A stretch of 31,426 nucleotides of DNA, from the NCBI GenBank assembly GCA_938036655.1, contig CALHQS010000076.1:1-31426 (forward strand), written 5' to 3'. The stretch is from an uncultured Candidatus Altimarinota bacterium (GTDB lineage: Bacteria > Patescibacteriota > Gracilibacteria > BD1-5 > UBA2023). Below the pieces are notes generated by a model, which searched no databases, was not told the DNA's origin, and saw only the letters and a list, made by a program, of their open reading frames with translations. Each line of letters opens with the position of its first letter. Position 1 is the first letter of the stretch. Positions 23,528-31,426 of the stretch are shown here, in pieces. Made by a program: the position numbers and the translations under genes.

Positions 23528-26107
23528 ATGAATACTCAGGAAAATATCATTCTCGAAATCGCGGTAGATCGACAGAACGAAAAAGGTGTGTTTGTCGCCA
23601 AAGAAATGCTCTCGACGCTCCACGATGTTCTTTTTTCTGAAGAAAAAAATTTTTTTTCCAAAAAGCGAAAACACCCACAATTTCGCTTTTTTCTCGTACA
23701 TATTGGTGGTCGGATTCGCTTTTTTTTCGAAGTTCCGACCAAATATCGTGAATTTTTTGAGTCGCAACTCTACGCTCATTACAATAATATTGAAATCACA
23801 GAATCATCCCTTCCATTTGCGGAAAATCAAGAATTTTTCACGCAAGAATGACATTTGTCCAAGATTTCGAGTAATCTTATCAAGCTCTATGTCAATCTAA
23901 AAGACCGCACCGAAAAAGAAACAATCGATCCACTTTCGTCGCTTACATCGGTACTTTCCCACTCTACCAAGGATGAAATTGCTTTTTTTCGTGTAGATTT
24001 TTCGCCAATCGAAGATGAAAATTTTCGCGAATGATATGCTCGAGAAATTATCACCAATGGGAAATGAGCAGAAGGCTGGAAAATTTTTCGTCTTGAAAAT
24101 CATTGGTGGCTCAAAATTATCTGTGCGCCGTTTATTTTTTTGGGTTGGATTCTGAAACAAATTTTTATAAAAAATTCTGAGAACCCGGAAGAAAAAAAAT
24201 CCGAAGATCTTCCTGAAGAAGAAAAATTTTCGACATTTGGATATTCGACACGACTCGTGATGGCATCAACAAAATCCTACAGAACCAAGGAAATCGCGAG
24301 TAGTTTGACAATTTTTTCTTCGCCAAATGGCGCAAAATTTGTGGCGAACAAAGTGGCGAAAAAAATGTATTCCGAAACAAAAAAAACCTATTCACCGTAT
24401 CGTAGTATTTTGAGTGTCACGGAACTCGCGGGGCTCGTACATATGCCAACCATGTATGTCAAAACACCGGGCGTAAACTGGGTGGTTACTCGACGATTTG
24501 AGCCGCCACACAATTTGCCAAATGCTGAAAAACCGAACACACCGATTGGGATTTCCAATTTCCGTGGCTACAAAGAAGAATTCGGGATTCAGCCAGTGGA
24601 TCGCGCGCGACATACCTATATCATCGGAAAAACAGGTATGGGAAAATCGACACTGCTCGAAAATATGATTTATTCTGATATTTTGGCTGGCCGTGGCGTG
24701 GGTGTCATTGATCCACATGGCGATCTGGCCGAAACAATTCTTCGTTCTATTCCAAAATCTCGAACCAACGATATCGTACTTTTTGACCCGGCGGATACCG
24801 AATTCCCAATTGCATTCAATATGCTGGAATCTCCTTCGCCAGAGCTTCGCCCCATCGTGGGTTCTGGACTGGTTTCAATTTTTAAAAAAATGTTCGCGGA
24901 TAGCTGGGGGCCTCGCCTCGAATATATTTTGCGAAATACGATTTTGACACTTTTGCGGGTTCCAGAAGCAACGCTCGTCTCAATTCCACTCATTCTCACC
25001 CACGAAAGTTATCGTAAAAAAATTGTCTCAAAACTCGATGATCCACTTCTCGCTCAATTTTGGACGCAAGAATTTGATAAAATGGCACCCAATATGGTTT
25101 CTGAAGCAGTGAATCCAATCCTCAACAAAGTAGGACAATTTCTTTCTTCGCCAATTCTTAGAAATATTTTGGGGCAACCAAAAAATCCATTTTCGATGCG
25201 TTGGGTGATGGACAACGGGAAAATTTTTATTGTCAATCTTTCAAAATGACGAATTGGAGAGGATAGCTCGGCACTCCTCGGTGCGATGATGGTGACAAAA
25301 TTTCAGATTGAAGCGATGACGCGTGCGGATATGCCCGAAAAAGACCGACGCGATTTCGGCCTGTATGTCGACGAATTTCAGAACTTCGCCACTGACTCTT
25401 TCGCCACGATTTTGTCAGAAGCGCGAAAATATAAATTGTCGCTCACAATGGCGAACCAATATATCGCACAAATGGCAGACACCGTTCAGGGAGCAGTTTT
25501 CGGAAATGTCGGAACCATTATTTCTTTTCAAGTGGGGCAGCAGGATGCGACGGTGCTTTCTGAAATGTTTGGCGGCGAAGATGTGATTTTGCCAAATGAT
25601 TTGACAAACCTCAGAAAATACGATATTTATAGCAAATTACTCATTGATGGAATGCCTTCGCCCGTGTTTTCCGCGACCACTTTTGCGCCACTCATGTCGC
25701 GCGTAGACGTTCCCGAGCAACAATCTCGCGATGTGGTTCTCAAAGTTTCTCGTGAAAAATATACCAAAAAACGAGAATTTGTAGAGAAAAAAATTTTTGA
25801 ATACGCGGGAAAAGTTCGAGAAGAAGAAATTAAATTCAAGCAAAAAGCTGCAGAAAATGCAGAAAAAGCGAAGGAACGCAAGGCGGAAGAAAATCGCAAA
25901 AAAATGGAAGAGCGCCTCAAAGCGAAAGGCATCACACCATATTCACAGCAAAATCCTGCCAATATCAATGCACCACAAAATCCTGCCAACGAACCAAATC
26001 CGCAAAATACATCACCAAACGAGCAAAATTCTCCACCAAAAAATTCTCAAAATCACAAAAACAACAAAAAACGCAAGCCTCAGAAAAAACCACAACCTAC
26101 CGCATAA
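23528..26107 (+). CDS. VirD4/TraG-like conjugative coupling ATPase
   Basis: An 859-residue protein with a long N-terminal domain, one membrane segment (WWLKIICAPFIFLGWIL, about residue 195-212) and a HerA/TraG-type motor domain. Walker A IIGKTGMGKST is at about 366-376, GVIDPHGDLAE follows, and Walker B FGLYVDEFQNF is at about 611-621. The C-terminal 110 residues are a charged coiled coil ending in a Pro/Asn/Gln-rich low-complexity tail. Four TGA glycines (QEGHLSK, REGYARE, GKGAEGW, LSKGRIGED) hold the frame together. Proteins of this shape recur in Patescibacteria and are annotated as type IV secretion DNA-binding proteins. No relaxase, VirB or Tra genes are nearby, so DNA export or uptake is unproven. 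Confidence 0.85.
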
Positions 26108-26131
26108 AAATCCGAATTTCTCGGATTTTTT
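26106..26131 (+). terminator. Terminator of the VirD4-like gene
   Basis: AAAAATCCGA (26106-26115) pairs with TCGGATTTTT (26121-26130), overlapping the stop codon. Confidence 0.8.
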
Positions 26132-26132
26132 C

Positions 26133-26159
26133 TTGATTTTTGGATTTTTTTTGTATAAT
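26133..26159 (+). promoter_or_regulatory. Promoter of the PAP2 gene
   Basis: TTGATT (26133-26138), 15 bp spacer, TATAAT (26154-26159). A second TATAAT at 26165-26170 lies eight bases before the ATG and could give a nearly leaderless transcript. Confidence 0.5.
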
Positions 26160-26178
26160 TCCCCTATAATTTTTCCTT

Positions 26179-26781
26179 ATGAATTTTCAATCATTACTTG
26201 ATTTTGATAAAAATCTTCTCATTTCGCTTCAAGGCGTTATTCCGGCTCAATATTCGTCGATTGTAACGATTCTAGCGGAAAGTATCGTTGTTTGGTGTGC
26301 AATTTTTTTGGTAGGAACGTGGCTGTACGGAACTTTTCAAAAAAATGATGATTACAAAAAACAAGCATTACAGGTTTTTGGTTTGATTGTATCAGTTTTT
26401 GTGATTTATACGATTGTAAATCTTTGCGTTCCTCAGTGGCGCGAGCATCCCCATTCTTTCCTGAATGGAGCGAATATCACACCACTCATTCCTCATCCAA
26501 CGGATAATTCTTTCCCTTCTGGACACGCACTTTTTTCTGGTGCATTTATCGTAGCGGTTTTTATTTATACGAAAAATTATTTTTTCGTTACGCTCACCAT
26601 TTTGCTTGCCCTCATTACGGTTTGTTGTCGCGTGTTGGGCGGTGTACATTATCCTGGCGATATCGTGGCTGGACTCTTTTTTGGGATTATTGGCGCGCTG
26701 ATTTTTAGACCATTTGTTGAAAAAATTGTTGAAAAAATTACGCCATTTTGCATCAAGATTGCCTCATTTTTAAAATTATAA
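26179..26781 (+). CDS. PAP2-family membrane phosphatase
   Basis: A 200-residue integral membrane acid phosphatase of the PAP2 superfamily. The catalytic motifs NSFPSGH (nucleophile-side histidine) and CRVLGGVHYPGDIVAG (SR...H...D variant) are intact, and five hydrophobic segments surround them. The first PAP2 motif (KxxxxxxRP) is not recognisable and may be replaced by HPTD. By analogy to BcrC/YbjG it may recycle undecaprenyl diphosphate for peptidoglycan synthesis, complementing the PBP in this window; phosphatidic acid phosphatase is the alternative. No UGA. Confidence 0.85.
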   Translation: MNFQSLLDFDKNLLISLQGVIPAQYSSIVTILAESIVVWCAIFLVGTWLYGTFQKNDDYKKQALQVFGLIVSVFVIYTIVNLCVPQWREHPHSFLNGANITPLIPHPTDNSFPSGHALFSGAFIVAVFIYTKNYFFVTLTILLALITVCCRVLGGVHYPGDIVAGLFFGIIGALIFRPFVEKIVEKITPFCIKIASFLKL

Positions 26782-26810
26782 AAACCTTCCGAAGAAGGTT
26801 TATTTTTTTA
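26781..26810 (+). terminator. Terminator of the PAP2 gene
   Basis: AACCTTC (26783-26789) pairs with GAAGGTT (26794-26800) around CGAA, followed by TATTTTTTTA. Confidence 0.8.
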
Positions 26811-27425
26811 TCAAAGGGCACGATTGACCAATATGCGTGAGATAATATATAATAATTCCGAGTAGAATCAAAAAAAATGCATAAATCAATTCCAGACCAC
26901 ATTTCACGACAATCACCGAAATAATCGCAATCACCACCCCCCTACAATAAGCGCCAAAATCAAGCTGCCGGCATATATTAAACAGATACGGCGATTTTTT
27001 GGATCTCATTTTGCTGCCCTGAGTCATTACAAAACCATGACAACACGCATAATAATAAACCCTATGAATCTGGCGCAAAATTTGGATTTTCTGTCATTGT
27101 GGAGGCAATTCCTGCTGTGAACACGAGCAATCAAAAAATTTAAAAAATGTCAGAATCCGAAAAATAACATCGTCATTATCGTACGCGGATGAAAACCAGG
27201 TATAATTCATCCATGACCACAAAATAGTAAAAAACACAAAAATAAATGACTCAATTCCGAAAAAAACTTGATGTTCAACGAGCAAATGCTACAATCCATG
27301 CGCAATCGCTGAAATAGCGATTACATACATCAAATCAAAAAAAGTTCCAGCGGCGTCGAGACGCGATGCTTTTCTTCATGTCGGCGACCAACCAGCGGGA
27401 GCGAAAAATTCTTAAAAAAATTCAT
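26800..27425 (-). pseudogene. Decayed low-temperature-requirement (LtrA)-like membrane protein gene
   Basis: On the minus strand, fragments of one LtrA-like protein are spread over different frames. The start ATG 27423-27425 leads to HRVSTPLELF. A 7-base T tract (27337-27343) then causes a -1 shift from the frame that continues DLMYVIAISAIAHG, and TAG (27289-27291) interrupts it. After that come WSWMNYTWFSSAYDNDDVIFR, a further shift (AGIASTMTENPNFAP in another frame), LRAAKGDPKNRRI and IIYYLTHIGQ. LtrA proteins are multi-pass membrane proteins with a conserved ELFFDLVYV motif. At least three separate lesions argue for genuine decay. Reading TGA as glycine does not repair it. Confidence 0.75.
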
Positions 27426-27489
27426 AGATATATAATAGAAAGCGATATTTTATAAATTTTTGAAAAATTTTTAAATTTTAGTAAAAACA

Positions 27490-27518
27490 AAAAATCCCCA
27501 ATTTCTTGGAGATTTTAT
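27490..27518 (-). terminator. Terminator of fusA
   Basis: Minus strand AAATCTCC and GGGGATTT pair around AAGAAATT, followed by a T-run. Confidence 0.65.
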
Positions 27519-27529
27519 TTTTGAAAAAA

Positions 27530-29671
27530 TTATTCTTCATCTTCTTCGAAAGTCACACCGCGTTCTGCACGAATCTTTTCAGTAATATTTGAAGGAACCT
27601 GAGAATAGTGGTGGAATTCCATAGAATAAGTCGCGCGACCCTGAGACATAGAACGAAGGTCTGTTGCATATCCGAACATTTCAGAAAGTGGAACGTATGC
27701 AGAAATAATTTTCGCCATACCACGATCTGTCATTTCATTTACCTGACCACGTTTTGAATTCAAGTTACCAAGCACATCACCCATATATTCTTCTGGAGTA
27801 TTCACTTCCACGAGCATAATTGGTTCAAGAAGTGCTGGTTTTGCTTTTTTAGCAGCCTGGCGGAATGCCTTAATAGCGGCAAGACGGAATGAAAGTTCAT
27901 TCGAATCCACATCATGGTATGAACCGAATGTCAAAGTTGCCTTCACGTCTACGATAGGGTAACCTGCAATAATACCACGAGAATATGCTGTTTCAAGACC
28001 TTTTTCAACACCAGGGATAAATTCACGAGGGATCACACCACCTACGATTTTGTTCACGAATACATTTTCAGCAGCCAATTCTTCTGGGTTTGCTTCACGC
28101 ATTTCAGGAGAAATTGGTTCGAAAGTAATCACAACATCACCGAACTGACCACGACCACCAGATTGTTTCTTGTGAACACCACGTTCATCAACTACTGGCA
28201 TAGTGATAGTTTCGCGGTATGCAACCTGAGGCGCACCAACATTGGCTTCCACCTTAAATTCACGACGCATACGATCAACGAGGATATCAAGGTGAAGTTC
28301 ACCCATACCTTCCATAATAGTTTCACCAGTTTCTGGATTTGAAGTTACACGGAAAGATGGATCTTCTTCAGCAAGTTTTGAAAGTGCCATACCCATTTTT
28401 TCTTGATCCGCTTTTGTTTTTGGTTCTACAGACACAGAGATTACTGGTTCTGGGAATACCATGCGTTCAAGAACGATAAGCTTAGATTCGTCACAAAGCG
28501 TTTCACCAGTTTTTGTATTTTTCAAACCAATAATCGCACCAATGTTACCAGCTGGGATTTCATCAATTTCTGTACGAGAATTGGCATGCATCTGAAGAAG
28601 ACGACCAATACGCTCTTTTTCACCAGAAACAGAGTTTTTCACATATGAACCTGATTTCAAAATACCAGAATATACGCGAACGAAAGTAATACGACCTACG
28701 AATGGATCAGTCATAATCTTGAAGGCGATTGCCGCAAGAGATTCGTTTACATCTTGTTTGAGAGTGATTTCTTTTTCAGCATCATCCGGATCAGTACCAG
28801 TGATTGTACCATTGTTTACATCAAGTGGAGATGGGAGGAAATCAACTACCGCATCAAGAACGAGCTGAACACCCTTGTTCATAAGAGCTGATCCACAAGT
28901 CAATGGATATACCACATCGGCAACTACACCCTTACGAAGACCAGCTTTAATTTGTTCTTCCGTAAGTGTTCCATTTTCAAAGAAAATATTCATCAACTCT
29001 TCATCTTGTTCCGCTGCTTTTTCAATCAACATTTCGCGGTACATATTTGCATCATCGAGGTATTCTGCTGGGATTTCCGCTTCAATTACTTTTTCACCAT
29101 GAGCACCTTCAAAAGTGTAGGCTTTCATGTTGATAAGATTGATAACACCCTTAAATTCTGATTCTTCACCCATAGGGATCTGAATAGGAATTACTTTATT
29201 ACCTGCAAGACGCTTCTGGATAGATTCGTAAGTCATCTTGAAAGATGCACCAGTTTTATCCATTTTATTAGCAAAGGCAATACGAGGAACTCCGTATTTA
29301 TCAGCCTGTTTCCATACAGTTTCTGACTGAGGTTCAACACCCTGAGAAGCATCGAAAACCGCAACCGCACCATCAAGAACACGCATTGAACGTTCTACTT
29401 CGATTGTAAAGTCCACGTGACCCGGAGTATCAATCAGGTTGAGATCTACACCCTTCCAAGAAGTTGTAGTCGCCGCAGAAGTAATCGTAATACCGCGTTC
29501 TTTTTCTTGTTCCATCCAGTCCATTGTCCCTTCACCATCGTGAGTTTCACCGATTTTGTGATTGATACCAGTATAGAAAAGAATTCGTTCTGAAGTTGTC
29601 GTTTTACCCGCATCAATATGCGCCGCAATACCAAAGTTACGAATATTTTTGAGATTTTTTGAAATCGCCAT
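27530..29671 (-). CDS. fusA: Elongation factor G
   Basis: A 713-residue translocase. GTPase motifs are all present: G1 AHIDAGKTT, G2 with GITITSAATT, G3 DTPGH, G4 NKMD and G5 GSA. Domains II to V continue to a normal C-terminus (EEDEE). Domain IV includes GVIPREFIPGVEKG. No UGA glycine occurs in this long protein, in contrast with many neighbours, consistent with selection against slow UGA decoding in an abundant factor. It is monocistronic, without rpsL/rpsG beside it. The promoter is at 29755-29782, leaving a leader of about 75 nt. Confidence 0.98.
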   Translation of the reverse strand: MAISKNLKNIRNFGIAAHIDAGKTTTSERILFYTGINHKIGETHDGEGTMDWMEQEKERGITITSAATTTSWKGVDLNLIDTPGHVDFTIEVERSMRVLDGAVAVFDASQGVEPQSETVWKQADKYGVPRIAFANKMDKTGASFKMTYESIQKRLAGNKVIPIQIPMGEESEFKGVINLINMKAYTFEGAHGEKVIEAEIPAEYLDDANMYREMLIEKAAEQDEELMNIFFENGTLTEEQIKAGLRKGVVADVVYPLTCGSALMNKGVQLVLDAVVDFLPSPLDVNNGTITGTDPDDAEKEITLKQDVNESLAAIAFKIMTDPFVGRITFVRVYSGILKSGSYVKNSVSGEKERIGRLLQMHANSRTEIDEIPAGNIGAIIGLKNTKTGETLCDESKLIVLERMVFPEPVISVSVEPKTKADQEKMGMALSKLAEEDPSFRVTSNPETGETIMEGMGELHLDILVDRMRREFKVEANVGAPQVAYRETITMPVVDERGVHKKQSGGRGQFGDVVITFEPISPEMREANPEELAAENVFVNKIVGGVIPREFIPGVEKGLETAYSRGIIAGYPIVDVKATLTFGSYHDVDSNELSFRLAAIKAFRQAAKKAKPALLEPIMLVEVNTPEEYMGDVLGNLNSKRGQVNEMTDRGMAKIISAYVPLSEMFGYATDLRSMSQGRATYSMEFHHYSQVPSNITEKIRAERGVTFEEDEE

Positions 29672-29754
29672 ATATTCAAAATAAAAAAAATAAAATCAAT
29701 ATGCGAAAAATTTTGAAAGTATCAAAAAATGTGAAATCCGCAAATTTCTGGCAA

Positions 29755-29782
29755 ATAATATTGAAAAAATACAAAAAGTCAA
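29755..29782 (-). promoter_or_regulatory. Promoter of fusA
   Basis: Minus-strand TTGACT (complement of 29777-29782), 16 bp spacer, TATTAT (complement of 29755-29760). Confidence 0.6.
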
Positions 29783-29903
29783 AAAAAATTTATTTTTTGG
29801 AAAAACAGGAAAAATTCGGAAAAAATATGTTGGAGGAGAAAAAATTTGTTTGTCAATAAAATATTTTTATAATGAGAAAAATGAAAATATTTACAAAAAA
29901 TAT

Positions 29904-29930
29904 TTGACTTTTTCCAAAAATTTATATAAT
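29904..29930 (+). promoter_or_regulatory. Promoter of tRNA-Leu
   Basis: TTGACT (29904-29909), 15 bp spacer, TATAAT (29925-29930), 19 nt before the tRNA. Confidence 0.65.
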
Positions 29931-29949
29931 TCGTTCACATTCTCGTAAT

Positions 29950-30034
29950 GCCCAGATGGTGGAATTGGTAGACACGACGGTCTTAGAAGCCGTTGCCATG
30001 CGGTGTGAGGGTTCAAGTCCCTCTTTGGGCACCA
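29950..30034 (+). tRNA. tRNA-Leu, anticodon UAG
   Basis: An 85-nt class II tRNA: acceptor GCCCAGA/TTTGGGC, anticodon loop CTTAGAA (anticodon UAG), long variable arm, TTCAAGT T-loop and encoded CCA. Confidence 0.94.
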
Positions 30035-30044
30035 TAAAAAACTT

Positions 30045-30117
30045 AAAGGAATTCTGATTTTGAAAAGATGTTATTTTGTTTATAATACATCTTATATTCA
30101 ATAAAAAGAATTCCTTT
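30045..30117 (+). repeat. Nested inverted repeats after tRNA-Leu (probable terminator)
   Basis: The outer arms AAAGGAATTC (30045-30054) and GAATTCCTTT (30108-30117) are perfectly complementary. Within them lie AAGATGT (30065-30071) and ACATCTT (30087-30093). The outer right arm runs into TTTTTATATT, so it can act as tRNA-Leu terminator. A promoter-like pair is embedded in it. Confidence 0.6.
30059..30086 (+). promoter_or_regulatory. Possible rsgA promoter inside the inverted repeat
   Basis: TTTGAA (30059-30064), 16 bp spacer, TATAAT (30081-30086). The -10 box falls in the loop of the inner hairpin. Confidence 0.45.
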
Positions 30118-30146
30118 TTATATTAAAATTGCAAAATATCCAAAAT

Positions 30147-31193
30147 ATGTCAAAAATCGATGAATTTGATCAAAAAATAAATCTTTTTGAGAAAAGAACA
30201 CAAAATAAAAAATTTCTTGCAAAAAAGAAAAGATATACTGAAAAGCAAAAACCAAAAGATATACTGAAAAGTGAAATTATTTTTTCAGCAAATGCAAATC
30301 AAAATATATGACAAATTATTGAAATACAGCAAGATATTGTAGGAAAGGTTTTTTATGTTCTTTTTAATTGAGAAATTTCTCAAAAAAATCTGAAAAATAA
30401 AAATATTTCAAATGAAATTACAATCTGAGATTTTGTAGAATTTCAAGATGAAAATATTGTAAATATTATTCAGAGAAAGAATTTGCTCGCTCGTTATAAA
30501 TGAGATTCTGATAGATTTTCCCTTCACAAAAGGATTTTGCAACCTATTGCTGCAAATCTCGATTTTGTTGTTATTGTAGCCTCTGCCATGAATCCAAAAT
30601 TTCAACCTTGATTTATAGAAAGATATATTATTTTGGCGGAATCATGTAATATTCCCATTTTAATTTGTATTAGCAAAAGCGATTTACAAATAATTAAAAA
30701 TCCGATTTTAGGATATTATACTGAACAATTAGGGATTTCTATTGTCTACACCTCATCAGAAACAGGACAATGAATAGAAGAATTAAAAGAAAAAATTTTT
30801 TGAAAAAATGTTGTTTTTGTAGGAAAAAGTTGAGTAGGAAAATCTTCGCTCATTAACACAATTTTACAAAATCATGTTACAAAAACATCATCTGTAAGCG
30901 AAAAATGATGACAATGAAGGCATACAACAGTTTCATCAAAAATGCATATTTGGGATGAGAATTCTTATATTATTGACACTCCTTGAATTCGTTCACTTGA
31001 TTTTTTAGAATTTTCAAAAGAAGAATTGCCTTGATATTTTAGTGATTTTTCTGATTTCATGTCATGATGTCAATTTGCAGACTGTTCACATACACATGAA
31101 AAAATATGTGGAATTAAAGAGGCAGTAAAATTATGACAAATTCCAAAGGAAAGATACAATACTTATGTAAGGCTTTTTGAAGAAATAATATAA
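30147..31193 (+). CDS. rsgA: Ribosome small-subunit-dependent GTPase A
   Basis: A 348-residue circularly permuted GTPase that helps mature the 30S subunit. After a basic N-terminal extension of about 45 residues comes an OB-like domain (IGDFVEFQDEN). The G motifs follow in the permuted order: SKSD (G4), TSSETG (G5), G226-KSGVGKS-233 (G1), GGQGRHTT (G2) and DTPGIRSL (G3). The zinc-binding C-terminus has CQFADCSHTHEKICG. Fifteen of its 22 glycines are TGA, including the P-loop, GGQG and DTPG glycines. Its 11 arginines are AGA, AGG or CGT, never CGA or CGC. The short frames seen under the standard code are therefore fragments of one gene. No good ribosome binding site; ATG 30147 chosen. Confidence 0.95.
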
Positions 31194-31211
31194 AAATATG
31201 GAAAAACAAGT

Positions 31212-31426
31212 ATGATAAAAACATCTCAATTTATATGACTCAAACTGAAAGTTGAATATTTTACAAATATTTTTATAGAAATAAAAAAATTACTTTGAGA
31301 CAAAGAAAAAGAAATTTTAGAATTTCAAAATCCATTTTCACTGCATATTACAGTATATTATTTACCTTGAAAAACTACTGAAATTGAAAATAAAAAAATA
31401 AAAGATATTATTGAAAAATTTTCTCA
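31212..31426 (+). CDS. Partial 2H phosphoesterase / 2'-5' RNA ligase-like protein
   Basis: Begins at ATG 31212, 18 nt after rsgA, and runs off the right edge. Seventy-one residues are visible. The N-terminus (MIKTSQFIGLKLKVEYFTNI) and the motif FSLHITVYYLPGKT, with the HxT/S element, fit the 2H (LigT-like) phosphoesterase fold; the second HxT motif would lie beyond the window. All three glycines seen are TGA. It probably forms a unit with rsgA. The assignment rests on one motif and is moderate. Confidence 0.5.

Noticed and set aside
23459..23779. N-terminal extension of the SufD-like protein
   Set aside because: It overlaps the start of the divergent ATPase gene and both promoters; the MKTIF start fits the promoter.
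26800..27425. Intact code-25 gene
   Set aside because: Reading TGA as glycine does not rescue the frame; a TAG and several frame changes remain.
29701..29859. Lys-rich plus-strand frame upstream of tRNA-Leu
   Set aside because: Overlaps the fusA promoter and leader, has biased composition and no ribosome binding signal. The 278-base gap holds only promoters.

Overview
This window comes from a bacterium that reads UGA as glycine (translation table 25), most likely Candidatus Gracilibacteria (BD1-5/GN02) in the Patescibacteria/CPR. With TAA and TAG as the only stops, fragments that a standard code would break apart join into complete proteins. UGA then falls on invariant glycines: both flanking glycines of VGLGNPG in peptidyl-tRNA hydrolase, the P-loop and GGQGRH of RsgA, the GTR motif of the PriA-like protein, and YPEG in PBP2. 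No gene called here ends in TGA. A tRNA-Gly with anticodon UCA, which would decode UGA, lies at 5230-5308. CGA still sits at a conserved arginine (MGRGP of YebC), which argues against the Absconditabacterales code, where CGA/CGG are reported to be altered. The DNA is AT-rich, few genes have a Shine-Dalgarno sequence, and several genes appear to be leaderless.

Layout. 1-3660 (minus): a phage-like segment with recT, a yqaJ-type exonuclease, a long coiled-coil protein and small orphans, lying on the 3' side of tRNA-Arg(UCU). 3660-5785: tRNA-Arg(UCU), tRNA-Phe, a type IV pilin with a structured leader, tRNA-Gly(UCA) followed by a small basic protein, and tRNA-Arg(GCG). 5832-7086: two unrecognised minus-strand genes. 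7202-11865 (plus): yebC, a coiled-coil protein, a degenerate short PriA and a class B penicillin-binding protein. 11893-13150 (minus): tlyA and pth. 13270-16209 (plus): a secreted protein, pilT and an unknown protein. 16236-20770 (minus): rpsT-infC-rpmI-rplT, a surface protein, recF and gatC. 20809-22803 (plus): a membrane protein, a lipoprotein, tRNA-Cys and a CDF metal transporter. 22823-26781: a small SufD-like protein divergent from a VirD4/TraG-like ATPase, then a PAP2 phosphatase. 26800-27425: a decayed ltrA-like pseudogene. 27530-29671: fusA. 29950-31426: tRNA-Leu(UAG), rsgA and a partial 2H-phosphoesterase-like gene, both extremely rich in UGA.

Functionally the window combines translation (tRNAs, EF-G, IF-3, L20, L35, S20, Pth, RsgA, GatC, TlyA), cell envelope (PBP2, PAP2), surface attachment or DNA uptake (pilin, PilT, secreted and surface proteins, VirD4-like ATPase) and DNA repair (RecF, PriA-like, phage RecT/YqaJ). 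The most notable items are the atypical D-arm of tRNA-Gly(UCA), the sharp change in UGA and arginine codon use at rsgA, the -10 boxes placed 6 nt before start codons, and the degenerate PriA.
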